NCBI GenBank assembly: GCA_905250075.1
Contig: CAJNOP010000095.1
Span: 423,622 to 487,621 of the forward strand
DNA: 64,000 nucleotides
Direction: 5' to 3'
Source of the DNA: Rotaria sp. Silwood1
Taxonomy: Eukaryota; Rotifera; Eurotatoria; Philodinida; Philodinidae
Shown here piece after piece: positions 39,901 through 51,047 of this stretch. The notes beneath the pieces are model-generated. The model was not told where the DNA came from. It saw only the letters and a program-made list of their open reading frames with translations, and ran no database searches. Positions within the stretch are counted from its first letter, which is position 1. Every line of letters begins with the position of its first letter. Made by a program: the position numbers and the translations under genes.

Positions 39901-41637
39901 AATAAGTTTCACCTACGTTACCATATAATTAGTAAGAGAAATTTTGCAGATTTATGAAGGAAAGTTTAGTTTTTAAAATTAAGATTTTTTTAAAATAAAG
40001 TTTCATCAAAGAATTTCGAGGGTCAGTAGTCTAAACCTCTAATCGCTGTTCTAAAAAAAGAGCCTTTCCCCAGGTCGAATTCACCCTGTCGAATCCGATA
40101 GAAATTCGCCGGAATTTGTCGGAATCCTAACCACAGGATTCCGACAAGTGGTTCTGGATGTCGGAAAGTGTCGGAGTTTCAGGGATTTCGCAGGATCCTG
40201 ATTATTCCGACATCCGGAACCTTCTGTCGGAATCCTGTGGCTAGGACGCCGACAACTTCCGACGAGTTCCCGTCGGATCCGTTAAAATCCGGTAATTTTT
40301 CCGATATAATGCGATATAATCCGACAGTCGGATCGAATCACCTGGGTCCTTGATGAATCCACAAAATGTTCGTTACTTGGTAACTGGTAACGTAAATAGC
40401 AAGTAACTGTAACTTTTCTTCTCTTATTTCAATAGAGAAGACAAAATCTGAAATCTCGGAATTTAAAATTTTTGAATTGGTTTCAGTATTTTGGCAAATG
40501 TCTACTTCCAAGACACAACATTCTGTTTGGCTTTGTATGAATACAGTTTTGGACTTTTTTCACAAACTTTACTAATAGTTGTTCAACTTTACCTTCAGAA
40601 GAAAAATTTGAATATATACTCGTAAATAATGAAAAATTCTTGTTATTATTAACTGTTTGGGACTCTTACCAGTTGTCTTGTTGATGGTCAAAATATGAGC
40701 AAATATTTTATGTTTTAGGCTTTTGTAGCATTGGTTAGATTTGTTTAATATTAAATTATTTTTTTGTTGTTTTCTCCTAATGATTAAGATAAACTTAGAA
40801 ATGTTCATTGTTTTCTCCACTTATAAATTATGAAAATAAGAACGAAGAGAAAGAATTCGATATATAATTATAGAAATTTTCATTGATTGTTGTTCCTTTA
40901 AAAAACATTTTTATAAAACATTTTCTACAAACTTATATTTATAATTTTATATTTAGGTTGTTCGACCCTTATATAATCATTCAGCATTAATGCTTAATTC
41001 ATCAGGTGGTTTTGCAACTCCAATTGCTACTTTATCTTCAACGTCCAGTGATAAAACTCCATCGTTTTCTTCACCACCAATTACATCACCAATACAACTA
41101 CCTTCGGAAAATAATGTTTTTTCTCTTGGTGATGAAGAACTTTCTTCATCATCATCACGATCAACAAGCTTTTGTTATGATAGACCAAACTCATTATCAG
41201 AAGATGCATCTTCACCTGTCTTTCAAACAGAACATTTTTCACCTCCAATTAATAATTCACAACGATCAATATTAAATTCATCATCATCTTCATCATCAGC
41301 AGTATCATCACAACAATATTCACCAGCTATTGTACGAACAGCTCCATTGTATATATCTATTTATTCTACAACACCACCACTACCTCTTGTCAAAAGTACA
41401 GTTTCATCATCAGCTCCTCCAACAAATGATGATGATGAATCATTTTTTAAACGTCGTTCACCATCACCACAACAAACATCAATATTAAGAAAAAGTGAAC
41501 CATTAAATACTACAAATAGGAATGTTACAATTTCCTCTACTGCCAATATTCAACAACAACCATCAACATCATCATCACCAGTTTATAAATTTAATCGTTA
41601 TTTAGCAACATCATATGAAGAACAACAAAAACAATAA
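30905..41637 (+). CDS. CNKSR: Connector enhancer of KSR (CNK/CNKSR) scaffold, 1171 aa
   Basis: A Ras-MAPK scaffold at the plasma membrane. Twenty exons sum to 3516 nt: 30905-31007, 31081-31244, 31301-31500, 31559-31697, 32224-32340, 32394-32453, 32505-32582, 34819-35045, 35111-35129, 35276-35510, 35567-35628, 37041-37331, 37400-37464, 37530-37635, 37693-37729, 37959-38116, 38175-38245, 38303-38660, 38723-39067 and 40957-41637. Domains in order: SAM (about 20-90, SRWEANEVARWIGGL), CRIC (about 95-205), PDZ (about 215-318, with GSGFSAINIGDEIIEIN) and PH (about 648-745, CEGFLHRYIPKG, WKLCWCVLKGGTLYIF). The rest is Ser-rich and disordered. This order defines CNK. The ATG at 30905 gives 19 residues before a second in-frame Met. 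Exon 9 is 19 nt and uses the later of two acceptors next door. Three long introns hold palindromic elements. Confidence 0.9.
32583..34818 (+). other. CNK intron 7 (2.2 kb)
   Basis: Splits the PDZ coding region after INNQVV. The right part carries the hairpin element at 34255-34745; the left 1.6 kb shows nothing I can name. Small open frames here are chance. Confidence 0.6.
34255..34745. mobile_element. Foldback element in CNK intron 7
   Basis: gatcgatcatgatgattagt at 34255 is mirrored by actcatcatgatcgatc ending about 34741. Inside, aaaagcctgttttgatttg at about 34492 pairs with tcaaaataaaacaggcctttt at about 34697, and similarity continues toward a centre near 34605 (ttaatattcgaataaa against tcgaataaaacattaa). 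It forms one imperfect hairpin of about 490 bp without coding capacity. Confidence 0.6.
35629..37040 (+). other. CNK intron 11 (1.4 kb)
   Basis: Mostly filled by the palindrome at about 35960-36600. The ends are ordinary intron sequence with gtaaga and ttttttag signals. Confidence 0.6.
35960..36600. mobile_element. Foldback element in CNK intron 11, about 0.64 kb
   Basis: The centre is near 36300. The strongest pair is aagtttcagctgaaaagaatg (36237 region) against cattcttttcagctgaaactt (36353-36374). Weaker pairing continues outward: ctatagatagatccaatta against the complement of aatctatctaagg; ctaagca against tgcttag; atactgaattttt against aaaattcaatatac; and aataagac against gtcttact. Arms of about 300 bp at perhaps 70-80 percent similarity by eye. 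Non-coding, so an aged foldback or long-hairpin element. Confidence 0.65.
39068..40956 (+). other. CNK intron 19 (1.9 kb)
   Basis: Contains the GC-rich palindrome at 40068-40346. A 103-codon open frame at 39125-39436 has no domain and no fitting splice sites. The remainder is AT-rich and featureless to me. Confidence 0.6.
40068..40346. mobile_element. GC-rich palindromic MITE-like element in CNK intron 19
   Basis: About 280 bp, clearly richer in GC than its surroundings. Ends are cccaggt at 40068 and acctggg at 40340-40346, an inverted terminal repeat. Arms (about 40089-40164 and 40208-40281) are reverse complements built of gtcggaatcc-type motifs; for example gtcggaatcctaaccacagg pairs with cctgtggctaggacgccgac. 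A small nested palindrome (tcggaatcct / aggattccga) lies at 40119-40144. A cctt flanks both sides and might be a target duplication. No coding capacity. Confidence 0.72.
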
Positions 41638-42349
41638 ATTTATTTTTGTTTTCTTTTTTTCTTTTGTGAATTTCATTATATATTTTTATTTTTCTTGCAA
41701 TAATTTTTTTTTTATAAACAAGAAATCGATTTGGCTCTTATTGTTTTATTTAAAATTTTGCTTATAAATAAATTCGATTTCTATTTCTTAATTTAATCTA
41801 TTACTCATTACTTCAGAAATAATAATTATCGAGTAATTATATAAAAAAATGTAATATTGATTTATTAATCGATTATCTATCAACGACAAATGTGATTGAT
41901 TTGAAAATTCTATTTCGATTACAAATATGCCAAGTATAGTCGTAAGTTATAATCAATTATCATTAAAAAAAATAATAGATCATTCAAGACATATGCTAAT
42001 AGATTTGGAAAGAAAAATCATGAAGACAAAAGACTAATTGAGACATTTGTGAATATATTTAAATTTACGAAATGGATAGATGACTGTTTTTCTTCTGTTA
42101 TCGATCTTAATTGAAAATGACAAGTTCGTTGTAACACATAAGCATAATCTGAAAAACTTGCTGGTACGAATTCACTGATTGATTATAGAGGTTTTGAGAA
42201 TGTGTATTTAATCAAATAAAATTCCTTATTAGAATTTTTTGTAAATTAATCATAGGCATTTCTAATTCTTGATTTTTTTTTCTTTTTTCGTTTTTCTGGA
42301 AACTTGACATGTTTAACTTTTTTATTCGAAGGATCATGATCATTCTAAG
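41638..42349. other. Intergenic, CNK 3' region to MBTPS2 5' region
   Basis: 712 bp. CNK 3' UTR at the left with a candidate poly-A signal (aaataaat near 41766). At the right a polypyrimidine stretch and AG (42348-42349) abut the MBTPS2 ATG. Confidence 0.55.
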
Positions 42350-45300
42350 ATGCGTTTTAACGCATCGTCAATGATATTTGTTCGCTTTCTTCTTCAAATT
42401 CTTGGTATTTGGTGTATTATCTATTTAATCAATCATCTTCTATTGGTATAGTTGTTTCTTTTCATTATTTTCCCTAAAAAGAAAACAAAAAAAAAAAACC
42501 TATTTTATTTTTCATAAAATGTTTTAGCGTTGTCAAGATACGAAGCGTCCATATATTCGTCTACTTCGTTCATTAGGTTGTCATGTATCAATATTTAGTA
42601 TTGGTTGTTATACAACTTCATTCAATCGTGTTTTCTATCGTATTGGTACAACTAATTCTCGTTTATGGAAAATTTGGTTTACTATAGGAATTCTTGTTGC
42701 TTTTGCAACAGCTATGACAGCTTGTTTAACTTTATTGATTTTACCTATCAAATATATATATGAATTACAAAGAAGATTTCCATCAAATAAAGGATTTACA
42801 ATAAGTACAAATGATGATGTTCGATCATTTCCAGAAAAGTCTAGTAAACAAAATGATGCAATAGAAGATGAACGTGATAAATTATTGATTCAACCTATAG
42901 TTTGTAGAATAAATATTTAAATTTAAAAAACAAAAGTTTGTTTAATTTAGATTCCCGGTGTTAATGTACCATTAGAGCAAATGCCACATTTCTTTTTGGC
43001 ATTACTTTTATGTACAATATTTCATGAATTTGGACATGCTGTAGCAGCATCAGCGTGAGTATTTTTTTTTATTATTTCTTACTGATATGTTTTACTTTCA
43101 TAGAAAACATGACATTTTACTTGTCACCTCTTTTTTTCAAAACATTTCCGTTATTTTCTGCTTGAAAAATATAGGTTTTTTCTTCTTTTCCTCTGTTTAT
43201 GTTTTTTTGACTGCACATCGCAAAATTCTCAAAACAATTTCATTGTAACTGATGATTTTGTCTCTGTTTGAAAAACCATATCACGATGTAGGGGGTGAAA
43301 GTACCCATTTTTGCAATTAAGCTTAGTTACTATTACTATGTCAAAGAATAATTCTATAATTAGAGTGCTATTTTTTGAGTTTTTCGAGACATTGAACTAT
43401 TTATCCGTCTTCTTTCCTTGAAAAGTAACAATAAAAAAAAAAAGTTTGTGTCATGAACTACATCCTGATATGCTCTGTCAGCAAGAAAATGAAGTCTATA
43501 GAATGAAGCCCTACAGAGAATTTTGGATTGTCAAATGAGCTTTTTTTGACCCCCCCACAATATATATGCTGAATATTTCATACGATTTAAATATACATGG
43601 AGAAAGATCTATGCTTGACGGGATGAGACCTTCTACAAAACAAAAAGAAAATTTAGATAATGTGTTTTTCTTTAATAGTGAACAAATTCGTGTAAATGGT
43701 TGTGGATATTTTTTATTCCTTCTTTATCCAGGTGCTTATGTTGATTTACATCAAGAACAATTGCAAATGATTTCAGCTGTAAGACAATTGCGGTAAGTTA
43801 AGAAAAGTTTTTAAATAAAAATTGAATTCTTCTTTTTTTGTTTGTTTTTAAAAGAATTTATTGTGCTGGTGTTTTTCATAATATGATCCTAGTTGCCATT
43901 GCTGTTGTATTTCTTCTTTGGAATCCTATTTTTCTTCGATATTTTTATACAGAAGCAGCAACTGTATCTCGTGTAGCAAAAGTAATCATTTCTAAAAAAA
44001 AGAAGAAGAAAAGACAATCTAACAGTTAGCTTTTTTTTCTTTCTATTTATTTTATTCTTAAGGATTCACCATTACGTAATCTTTTACCTGTTCATTCAAT
44101 AATTCAATCGATTGATGCATGTACAGTAAATACATCTAATGATTGGTATCAATGTTTACGTTCAATTAATGATCAACATCCACAACAAAGTAGTGGATAT
44201 TGTTTAACACAAACTGAAATACAACTTCATTCAAGTCATATTGGTATGATTATGAAGAATATTTTTATAAAAATCTCAGGTCTCAATAGGCTGGACCGAA
44301 ATTGTTTTTTTGAATAGCAAACTCGGCTGATCCGATATTACAATGGACTCAATCTCGAATAAAATATAAAATTTCCAAAAAATGTTACGGATTTTCACTA
44401 AAATCTTTTTTTTTGAAAATCTCATGTAACTCATACATGTGCTAAAACATTTCTGCAATGAACAAGAAGGATATAAAGCAAAATAAAAATAAAAATAAAA
44501 TTGTCATCGTACTAAAAAAAACTTTCTGTATTTCAATTATCAATTCTTGTTAACAAGTTTTCTTCAACTACTAGTTCTGTTTCATTATCACATACAAAGT
44601 AATATACATTCGAATAGATCAAATTTCTTTTGCAACAATAACCATCGACCTTTGTTGTTACTAAAAATGAAAAAACCATATGCATCTTTATGTCGAAAAG
44701 GTTTTGGTTTTCGAACAAAACAAATTAGAAAGTACTGATGAACTCGAGAAAATTGAAAGTTTTGGAAGTTGTCAAATATGTTACCAAAAATTTTTTTTTA
44801 TGCATCAACTATTAGTATTCGAACTATGTTTGCTTCTTCATGTGTTTAAAATTTATCCAATATAATTAGATGAGTCACCCATGGGTGGACCACTTTTTAA
44901 GAAAAACAAAATATGGGACGACTTCCTTCGTTCCAGCCAATCCCATCGAGATCTGTCATACATATATATATATTTCATAATTGAATATTTTTCAATGTGA
45001 GAATGTCTTTTTCGAAATATCTTGTAGAAGATATACTATGAAGACTAAGCAAAAAATCGATTTTATAGACTGTAGTGATACACATAAAAGAAAGATTATA
45101 ATAGATTTATTTCGAAAAAGTTTTAATACACGTTACAACAGGAAAACATTCGTACGTTAATGCCCTGATAATGTCACTAGACGGAGAATGATATGTCACA
45201 AATTCATCGTGACTCCTTGTCTATCATTAGAAAATTTAATGAAGTCTGTACTTCGCGAAGGTCATGTCAAAACTGAAACTAAAAAAACAATTATGATGGC

Positions 45301-47138
45301 GTGATGAAGTCTTTTCTATTCAATACTTTATTAATATCATCAATAATTTTGTTTGCGGACGTAAGACTAAAAACTATCAAGAAAACAATTCTTTTACCAT
45401 TATATGGTTTTTTTTTTCAGAACATATCTCTGAAATAAGAATGGCAAAGCTTTGTTGACTATAAGTTCGATCTGCATCGAATTGAGTCAAAGCTGATCAG
45501 TAGCATAATGATGAGACAGAAAATATGTTCATAATATGGTATTACCATGTTAACATTGAATTTGACTACAAGTTTATGTTTCAGTCTGTCTATCTTGAAT
45601 ATTCAACCGAAACTTCTCATTAGAAGTTAAAAACCATAAATTCTTTTCTTTTTCCCATTCTTTAGAGATTTTTACAATGCATAACATTGTTTTTTGATTC
45701 TAAATTTAGAATTGAATCAATCAATACATTCTGATTGTTGTCAAAATTTATCACAAAAAAATTATTGTTTTCTTTATCATTCCAAACAATATCCTGATAA
45801 TGTAAATTACATTTTTTTTCACAAAAAAAACATCTTATTCTAATTCATACATGTATAGAATGGTGCTTGTATGGAAGCTCGTATTGTTACTCGACATTCA
45901 ACATGTTTTATAAATAGTGATTGTCAAAGTTATAATAGTGATTCTTCATGTGTTCATCCATTTTCACACGATAATATTACACGTTTAATACGTATTGCTC
46001 ATACAAGTGGCCCGACAATACTTTTTGTTGGTTCAATTCATGAAATTTATCGAACTAGTAAGCAAAAAAAAAACAGCAACAATACATATTATCTATTAAT
46101 AAAATTCATTCATGTTATGTTATTATAAAGAAATGAAATAGAATTGATTAAAATGTCATTCTTAGTAATTTTCTTAGAAACCTTAGACAACATATCCTGT
46201 GGATATAAATTTAATCATATATAGACTTCACCTACTTCTTTTTTTCTCTTCAAAGTCATCTAACCAGTGAAAATAAAGAACAATTGACCGTAAAATTGTT
46301 TCTATGAATAAAATATGATTATTAGAATAATTTGAAAGATACAAAAAAACAAAACAAGATTTCTGTTTCCGATTTCTTGTTGATATAATGATAAAGATGA
46401 ATCGTTAAAGAAAAATAAATAAACTAATGAAATTTTATTAGAAATGAACTGTGAAACCGGAATAATAATTAGATCTTGCTTTTATAAAAATTAAAAAATA
46501 CTTTTTTTTTCTCTTTAATTTTGCAAAAATCTAATAAATATTGTATAATATATTGATTGCTTTCAATGAAATTTCACAAGGTTATATGGTTTAAAAATCT
46601 ATCCTAATGACTTTAAATTTTCTGAGAATTTCTTATCTGTTCTTATAGCATTAAAAATAGCAAATATGACGCAAGAAAAATAAAATATCAAATCAAATTA
46701 TTTTGTTTTCAAATTATAAAAAAAGGGCAATTCAAGTTCAAATAAACAAAATTGTAAATAATAAACTTCTTTTTTTTTTTTTCAATTTAGTTAGTATTCA
46801 ATCATATAAACCAAATTATATATATTTTCCAACAATGCTTATTCATGACATTCCATTATTTTTTCAGTAAGTTAATTTGTTTATTTAAACAGTTAAATAT
46901 AAAAATTAAATATTTCTATTTTCTTAGATATCTCGGTGCATTTTCATTTGCATTAGCGTTTTTTAATGCAGTACCATGTTATGCATTAGATGGTCAATAT
47001 ATTCTTTCCTCATTTGTTGAATATTTATCTCCAAGTTTATTTAAACGTCGTCGTGCAAGTATTTTACTTGGCTTAATTTTTGGTACTTGTCTTCTTATTA
47101 TTAATGTTTCACTTGCTTTTGCTCGTTATTTTCTTTAA
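42350..47138 (+). CDS. MBTPS2: Site-2 protease (MBTPS2), 523 aa
   Basis: An intramembrane zinc metalloprotease of the Golgi that releases membrane-bound transcription factors such as SREBP and ATF6 after site-1 cleavage. Ten exons sum to 1572 nt: 42350-42445, 42528-42899, 42951-43054, 43679-43792, 43855-43981, 44063-44243, 45710-45801, 45859-46057, 46791-46866 and 46928-47138. Zinc ligands are visible: HEFGH at 181-185 and LDG at 474-476 ([11 protein letters not shown]). Also conserved are [34 protein letters not shown] and a Cys-rich lumenal loop ([22 protein letters not shown]). Length matches the human protein (519). The ATG follows an AG directly. Introns 3, 6 and 8 are long (624, 1466 and 733 nt); the rest are 50-80 nt. 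Confidence 0.93.
43055..43678 (+). other. MBTPS2 intron 3
   Basis: 624 nt, holding dispersed repeat copy 2 (43290-43560). The 76-codon open frame starting at 43566 runs into exon 4 through the acceptor and is not a separate gene. Confidence 0.6.
43290..43560. repeat. Dispersed repeat copy 2, in MBTPS2 intron 3
   Basis: Shares a stretch with 26390-26560, including cagagaattttg and an A-rich run followed by actacatcctgatatgctct. Its ends are tagggggt (43290) and acccccccac (43550), a weak inverted terminal pair. Non-coding. Confidence 0.45.
44244..45709 (+). other. MBTPS2 intron 6 (1.47 kb)
   Basis: Lies between the HSSHI and [11 protein letters not shown] exons. Overlapping small open frames on both strands near 44530-44860 are chance. 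No element recognised. Confidence 0.55.
46058..46790 (+). other. MBTPS2 intron 8
   Basis: 733 nt, very AT-rich, ending in a long polypyrimidine tract and caatttag. Nothing else seen. Confidence 0.55.
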
Positions 47139-48714
47139 AATTTCTACCTTTTGTTGTTGTTGTTGTTGTTTTCTTTTTTTTTTTTATAATAAAAAATAAT
47201 TATATATTAATTTTAATTTTAATTTTCTTCTAGACAAAATAGCTTGATTAGAAGAGACATAAATGAGGACATACACCTCGATAAGCAAAGCGAACATTAA
47301 AAACGGAAATGAAACAAAATTAGAGACGTGAAGAGTATCGTGTGATATGCACATACAACAGGATATTGCAATTGAAACTAGCGATTGCCCATGATGACAT
47401 TCATTCAGTTTCTTTTTTTTTTTTGTTTTATTGTCATCAATATGATGATGACAAAAAAAAATGCAGATGGAGATGATTAAAGAATAAAAAGCATACCGGA
47501 TATGAGCAATTCATCGGCATCGGGCACTTGCTCTTACTATCGTCATCATCAGATGTAATCAAGCTTCAAATTGCTTCTTCTTTGACGACATTATCTTCAT
47601 CTTAAATGTCCACATTGCTGTTATTTTCTTGTGAATTATTCATAAATAAGCATGTTATTAAAGATATAGAAGGCACATATATACTGTAATTATTTGCTTC
47701 TAATAGTCTTCGCATATAACCGACCTCATCATCATTTTTGTTCTATTATTTGTATAAGTAGAGTATTTAAAGAAAGAGGAACTCAATATATAATATATAT
47801 AAAACAACCTCGAATCTAATTATGGGTATTAACGATCTCAATGGGTGTGTATGGATAAAGAGACAAGAATATGTAACGATAGAACAATTATATATTGAGC
47901 CACTTGTATATAAGAATAAGAGTATATATATATATATATATTTCCAACAAGCTCAAGTCGCCCGCAATTAACTCGAGTAGCTCTATTCATTCAATAACAC
48001 GACAGGTGGTATTGATGATGATGATAGTGTGAATCAAAATCCTTGTCATATAAACATATAGTTACGTTTTCTTTTTTTATTCATATACCAATAGGATATA
48101 AATGAAGCGGAAAAACGATTATTTCTTTCATAGTAACAGATTAGTCAGGATTATTCGATTAGTTTGAGACTCTTTCTTGTTAAACACGCAAACGATTCTA
48201 TTATTCTTTAAGAATATAAAATAAAACTAGAGTAATGAAAATATACATTAGTTTTCTTTTTTTTTTGTCTGCTTTTTCTTCTTGTCTTTCTTTTGATGAT
48301 GCATTTCCGTACTTCCTCTTGTTAAATTACAAGTTCGACCTTCTTTCTTATATTTCCGTTTATCTCTTGTCTAATTTTCCATATTGTCATCATAAATATA
48401 CAAATGAATAATAAAGTCACGAAATACTATAATGAATTTAATCATATAATATCTTATTATTGAAAAGAACCAATTGACATATATTTTCTTTTTATTCATT
48501 CGCCACAAGAGACTAATTTTTATGTTCACAAATATTCAACCAATCATAAACCGATTTACTTAGAAAAGAAAAAAAAACAAAAATTGAAATCATTATCTGC
48601 ATCTGTAGAAATATTAATTAAAAATTGATTTTTGTTTTGTTCGTTTTTCATATTTAAAAAATAAGACATACACATAAACTGTACAAGCACTGTAAAGATT
48701 AGGAAAACAAAAGA

Positions 48715-48739
48715 GAAAAGAAAAGAAAAGAAAAGAAAG
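48715..48739. repeat. (AAAAG)n microsatellite
   Basis: Five pentanucleotide units just downstream of the homeobox-gene 3' end. Confidence 0.85.
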
Positions 48740-48752
48740 ATTTTTTTTTTTT

Positions 48753-48758
48753 TTTATT
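48753..48758 (-). terminator. Poly-A signal of the homeobox gene
   Basis: AATAAA on the minus strand, only nine bases past the stop codon, followed by a long A tract in transcript sense. This would give a very short 3' UTR. Confidence 0.5.
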
Positions 48759-48767
48759 CAAAATGTA

Positions 48768-49968
48768 TTAAGCAGTTGCATCTTGCATTTCTAATTTTAC
48801 ACGTCTATGATGATCAAATGTTGTTAAATAAGATGATGCATCTTCATGAATATCTGATGTTGAACAACTTGATGATGATGATGATGATGGTGATGCTGAA
48901 GATATATTTATATTTGATGATTGTGTTGAATGATGATGATGATGATGATAAAGTAAATCAAGATTTGGATGATTTGCTGTTGCTGGTAATCGTTGTAAAA
49001 CTTTTTCATCAATACGACCCATGAAAAATGGTATATAATGTGGCGGAGGAATTGCTATTTGTGGACGATCATTATTATTATTATTATTATTATTAAGATT
49101 TGTTCCATTAACAGATCCTGTTAAAGCATTGGATAAATATGTTGACATTTGATGGCGAAATGTTTCTAAGTCATGTGGACCCATGAATTTTGGACTTTCA
49201 CGTCCGAGAGCTTTTTCACGTTTACGCCATTTAGCACGACGATTTTGAAACCTATAAAAAAAATTTTCTTTTTTACTATAAAACCAAAAAAAAAAATATT
49301 TGATGTTTTTATTTAACGTACCAAACTTGTACACGTGCTTCACTTAAATCTAATCTCATAGCAAGTTCTTCACGTGTAAATACGTCTGGATATTGTGTTT
49401 TTTCAAATGAACGTTCTAATTGATGTAATTGATATGTTGAAAATGTTGTTCGACTACGTCGTACTTTTCGTGGTCGTTCATCACAACTATGTTGTTCAGT
49501 TGATGAATCATGTTCTTCATCATTTATTAACAATTTATTATTGCTATTTTCTGATGATGAATTTTGAAGAAGCATAACAGATGATGAAGATGAGATTTCA
49601 GGTACTAAATAGAATAAATTAATCGATTTCGTTTTGTTACTTTATTTATGATATTCTCTCGTCTATTGTTCATATAGTAATTGATAAGAAATTCTCTTTT
49701 TTCTTTTCCGAACAATAGAAAATAGACTATATTGATTAAGTCTTATTATATATATATATATAGATCGCATGCATATAATATAACAGAAAATAATTGAAAT
49801 GAAATGATATCTTAATAATAAAAAGGTTCTTTTATTCTTACTTTCAATTGTTTGTCGTTTATGAGATGGTTGTTCCTCATTATCATCGGAATTCTTTCTT
49901 TTTAAATTATTTGTTATTGTTGATGAATGATTATTTCCAAGTATACACGCTATTGTAAAACCTCGCAT
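48768..49968 (-). CDS. hbn: Paired-class (Q50) homeobox transcription factor, homeobrain-like, 297 aa
   Basis: Three exons, 49968-49842, 49604-49322 and 49251-48768, sum to 894 nt. The homeodomain spans about residues 90-149: [59 protein letters not shown]. Gln139 is homeodomain position 50, giving the Q50 paired-like class without a paired domain. The [15 protein letters not shown] and [10 protein letters not shown] combination resembles homeobrain most closely; Arx/Alx and Rx are near alternatives. An intron splits the Trp48 codon of the homeodomain, close to the site common in this class. Low-complexity tracts follow: eight Asn, six His and seven Ser. No OAR motif or octapeptide seen. Homeobrain acts in early brain patterning in other animals. 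Confidence 0.85.
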
Positions 49969-50684
49969 TGAAAAAGTTCGTTATGTGTATATATAAATAA
50001 ATATATATATATATTTAAAGTTCGTTGTTTTTATTCAATTATTAAATGTAGTTGATGAATTGATCGTGAGTGCACACCGAGGAAAAGAAAAAAACCTTAG
50101 TTGTGACTATATGCGTTCGATGATAATTATATTCGCTTTCTCTCCCTCTCTCTCTCTTTCTCTGTCTCTTTTTCTTCTGACAAGAGAGAAAAAAGACGCA
50201 GTGTACATCGAGCTATTCCATTGGTGCATGAAAAGAGAGGGACGACACACATGTTGTAATCAACAAACCAATATAATCATTTCACATAAATGTGCATATT
50301 GTACATAGGAAAAGAACGAGAGGAGGAGAAATCATAGACCAAAGCTTCCTCTTTTTTTTTTGGCCCCCCCTCCTTCAAGTTTCTGTATGTGTTCGTTTCG
50401 GTGACTGCTCGACGGTATTCTAATTCGTCTAAAATGATGATGACTATATTGAATAATATATGAATTAACTGACGACGTTTTACTGCTGTTTAATTTTCTC
50501 ATCGGACACACAAATAAAAAGAAAAATTGATAGATATATATCTTTGATTGCAAGCAAAAAAAAAAAAGGAAAAGGAAAAAGAAAAAGAAAACACCTTTTT
50601 TGTCTAAGTTTTACTTAATTAAATGAATTACCTTGGCAACAAAATATATTTTACATCTGTTATATGAAATTTAATATTTAAGTT
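49969..50684. promoter_or_regulatory. Divergent spacer between homeobox gene and small membrane-protein gene
   Basis: 716 bp between two start codons pointing apart. It includes a CT-rich (CTCTCT) run at 50139-50168 and an A-rich block at 50556-50590. A 73-codon minus-strand frame here is not supported. Confidence 0.4.
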
Positions 50685-51047
50685 ATGAACAATCTAATTA
50701 TTTTTCATTTCTTATTAATTCTTTTAACAATAGTTAATTGTGCATATTTTTCTACAATTAAAACACCAATTATATATTTACAAAAATCGAAATTCAAACA
50801 ATGGTTATATATTATTATTGGAATTTCATTATTAATTTTAATTATTCTTATTTTAATTCTATTCTATATATTTTATACTTGTCAACGAATAAAGAATAAA
50901 AATGTAAAAGTTAAACGACAAAATGATGAATATGATATACCAATTGTATCATATAATATCAATGAATTAGATACAATACAAACAGTTGGAACACCAAGTG
51001 AATTTATAGAACATTATTCTCAAACAGAAGTAAAAACAATTATTTAA
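50685..51047 (+). CDS. Small single-pass type I membrane protein, 120 aa
   Basis: One exon, ATG at 50685 and TAA at 51045. Residues 1-19 look like a signal peptide (hydrophobic, ending TIVNCA). A short lumenal or external segment of about 20 residues follows, then one strong membrane helix (about 45-67, WLYIIIGISLLILIILILILF), a basic stop-transfer (CQRIKNKNVKVKRQ) and a cytosolic tail with Tyr motifs (DEYDIPIVSY, HYSQTE). Family not recognised. The ordered layout argues for a real protein. An AG lies two nt before the ATG. It could instead be the last exon of a longer gene, but no good upstream exon was found. Confidence 0.55.
   Translation: MNNLIIFHFLLILLTIVNCAYFSTIKTPIIYLQKSKFKQWLYIIIGISLLILIILILILFYIFYTCQRIKNKNVKVKRQNDEYDIPIVSYNINELDTIQTVGTPSEFIEHYSQTEVKTII

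Larger units (their letters stand above)
47139..48767. other. Convergent intergenic region, MBTPS2 to homeobox gene
   Basis: 1.6 kb. Left: MBTPS2 3' UTR with a GTT run (about 47150-47169) and AATAAA near 47188. Middle: TA-rich runs (about 47927-47940). Right: an (AAAAG)n run and the homeobox-gene poly-A site. No gene seen. Confidence 0.55.

Noticed and set aside
44533..44865. Overlapping small frames in MBTPS2 intron 6
   Set aside because: They overlap on opposite strands, and the protease exons on either side join in phase and match the family.
48776..49577. Plus-strand Met/Asp-rich frames opposite the homeobox gene
   Set aside because: Antisense of the Ser, His and Asn runs and of the homeodomain.
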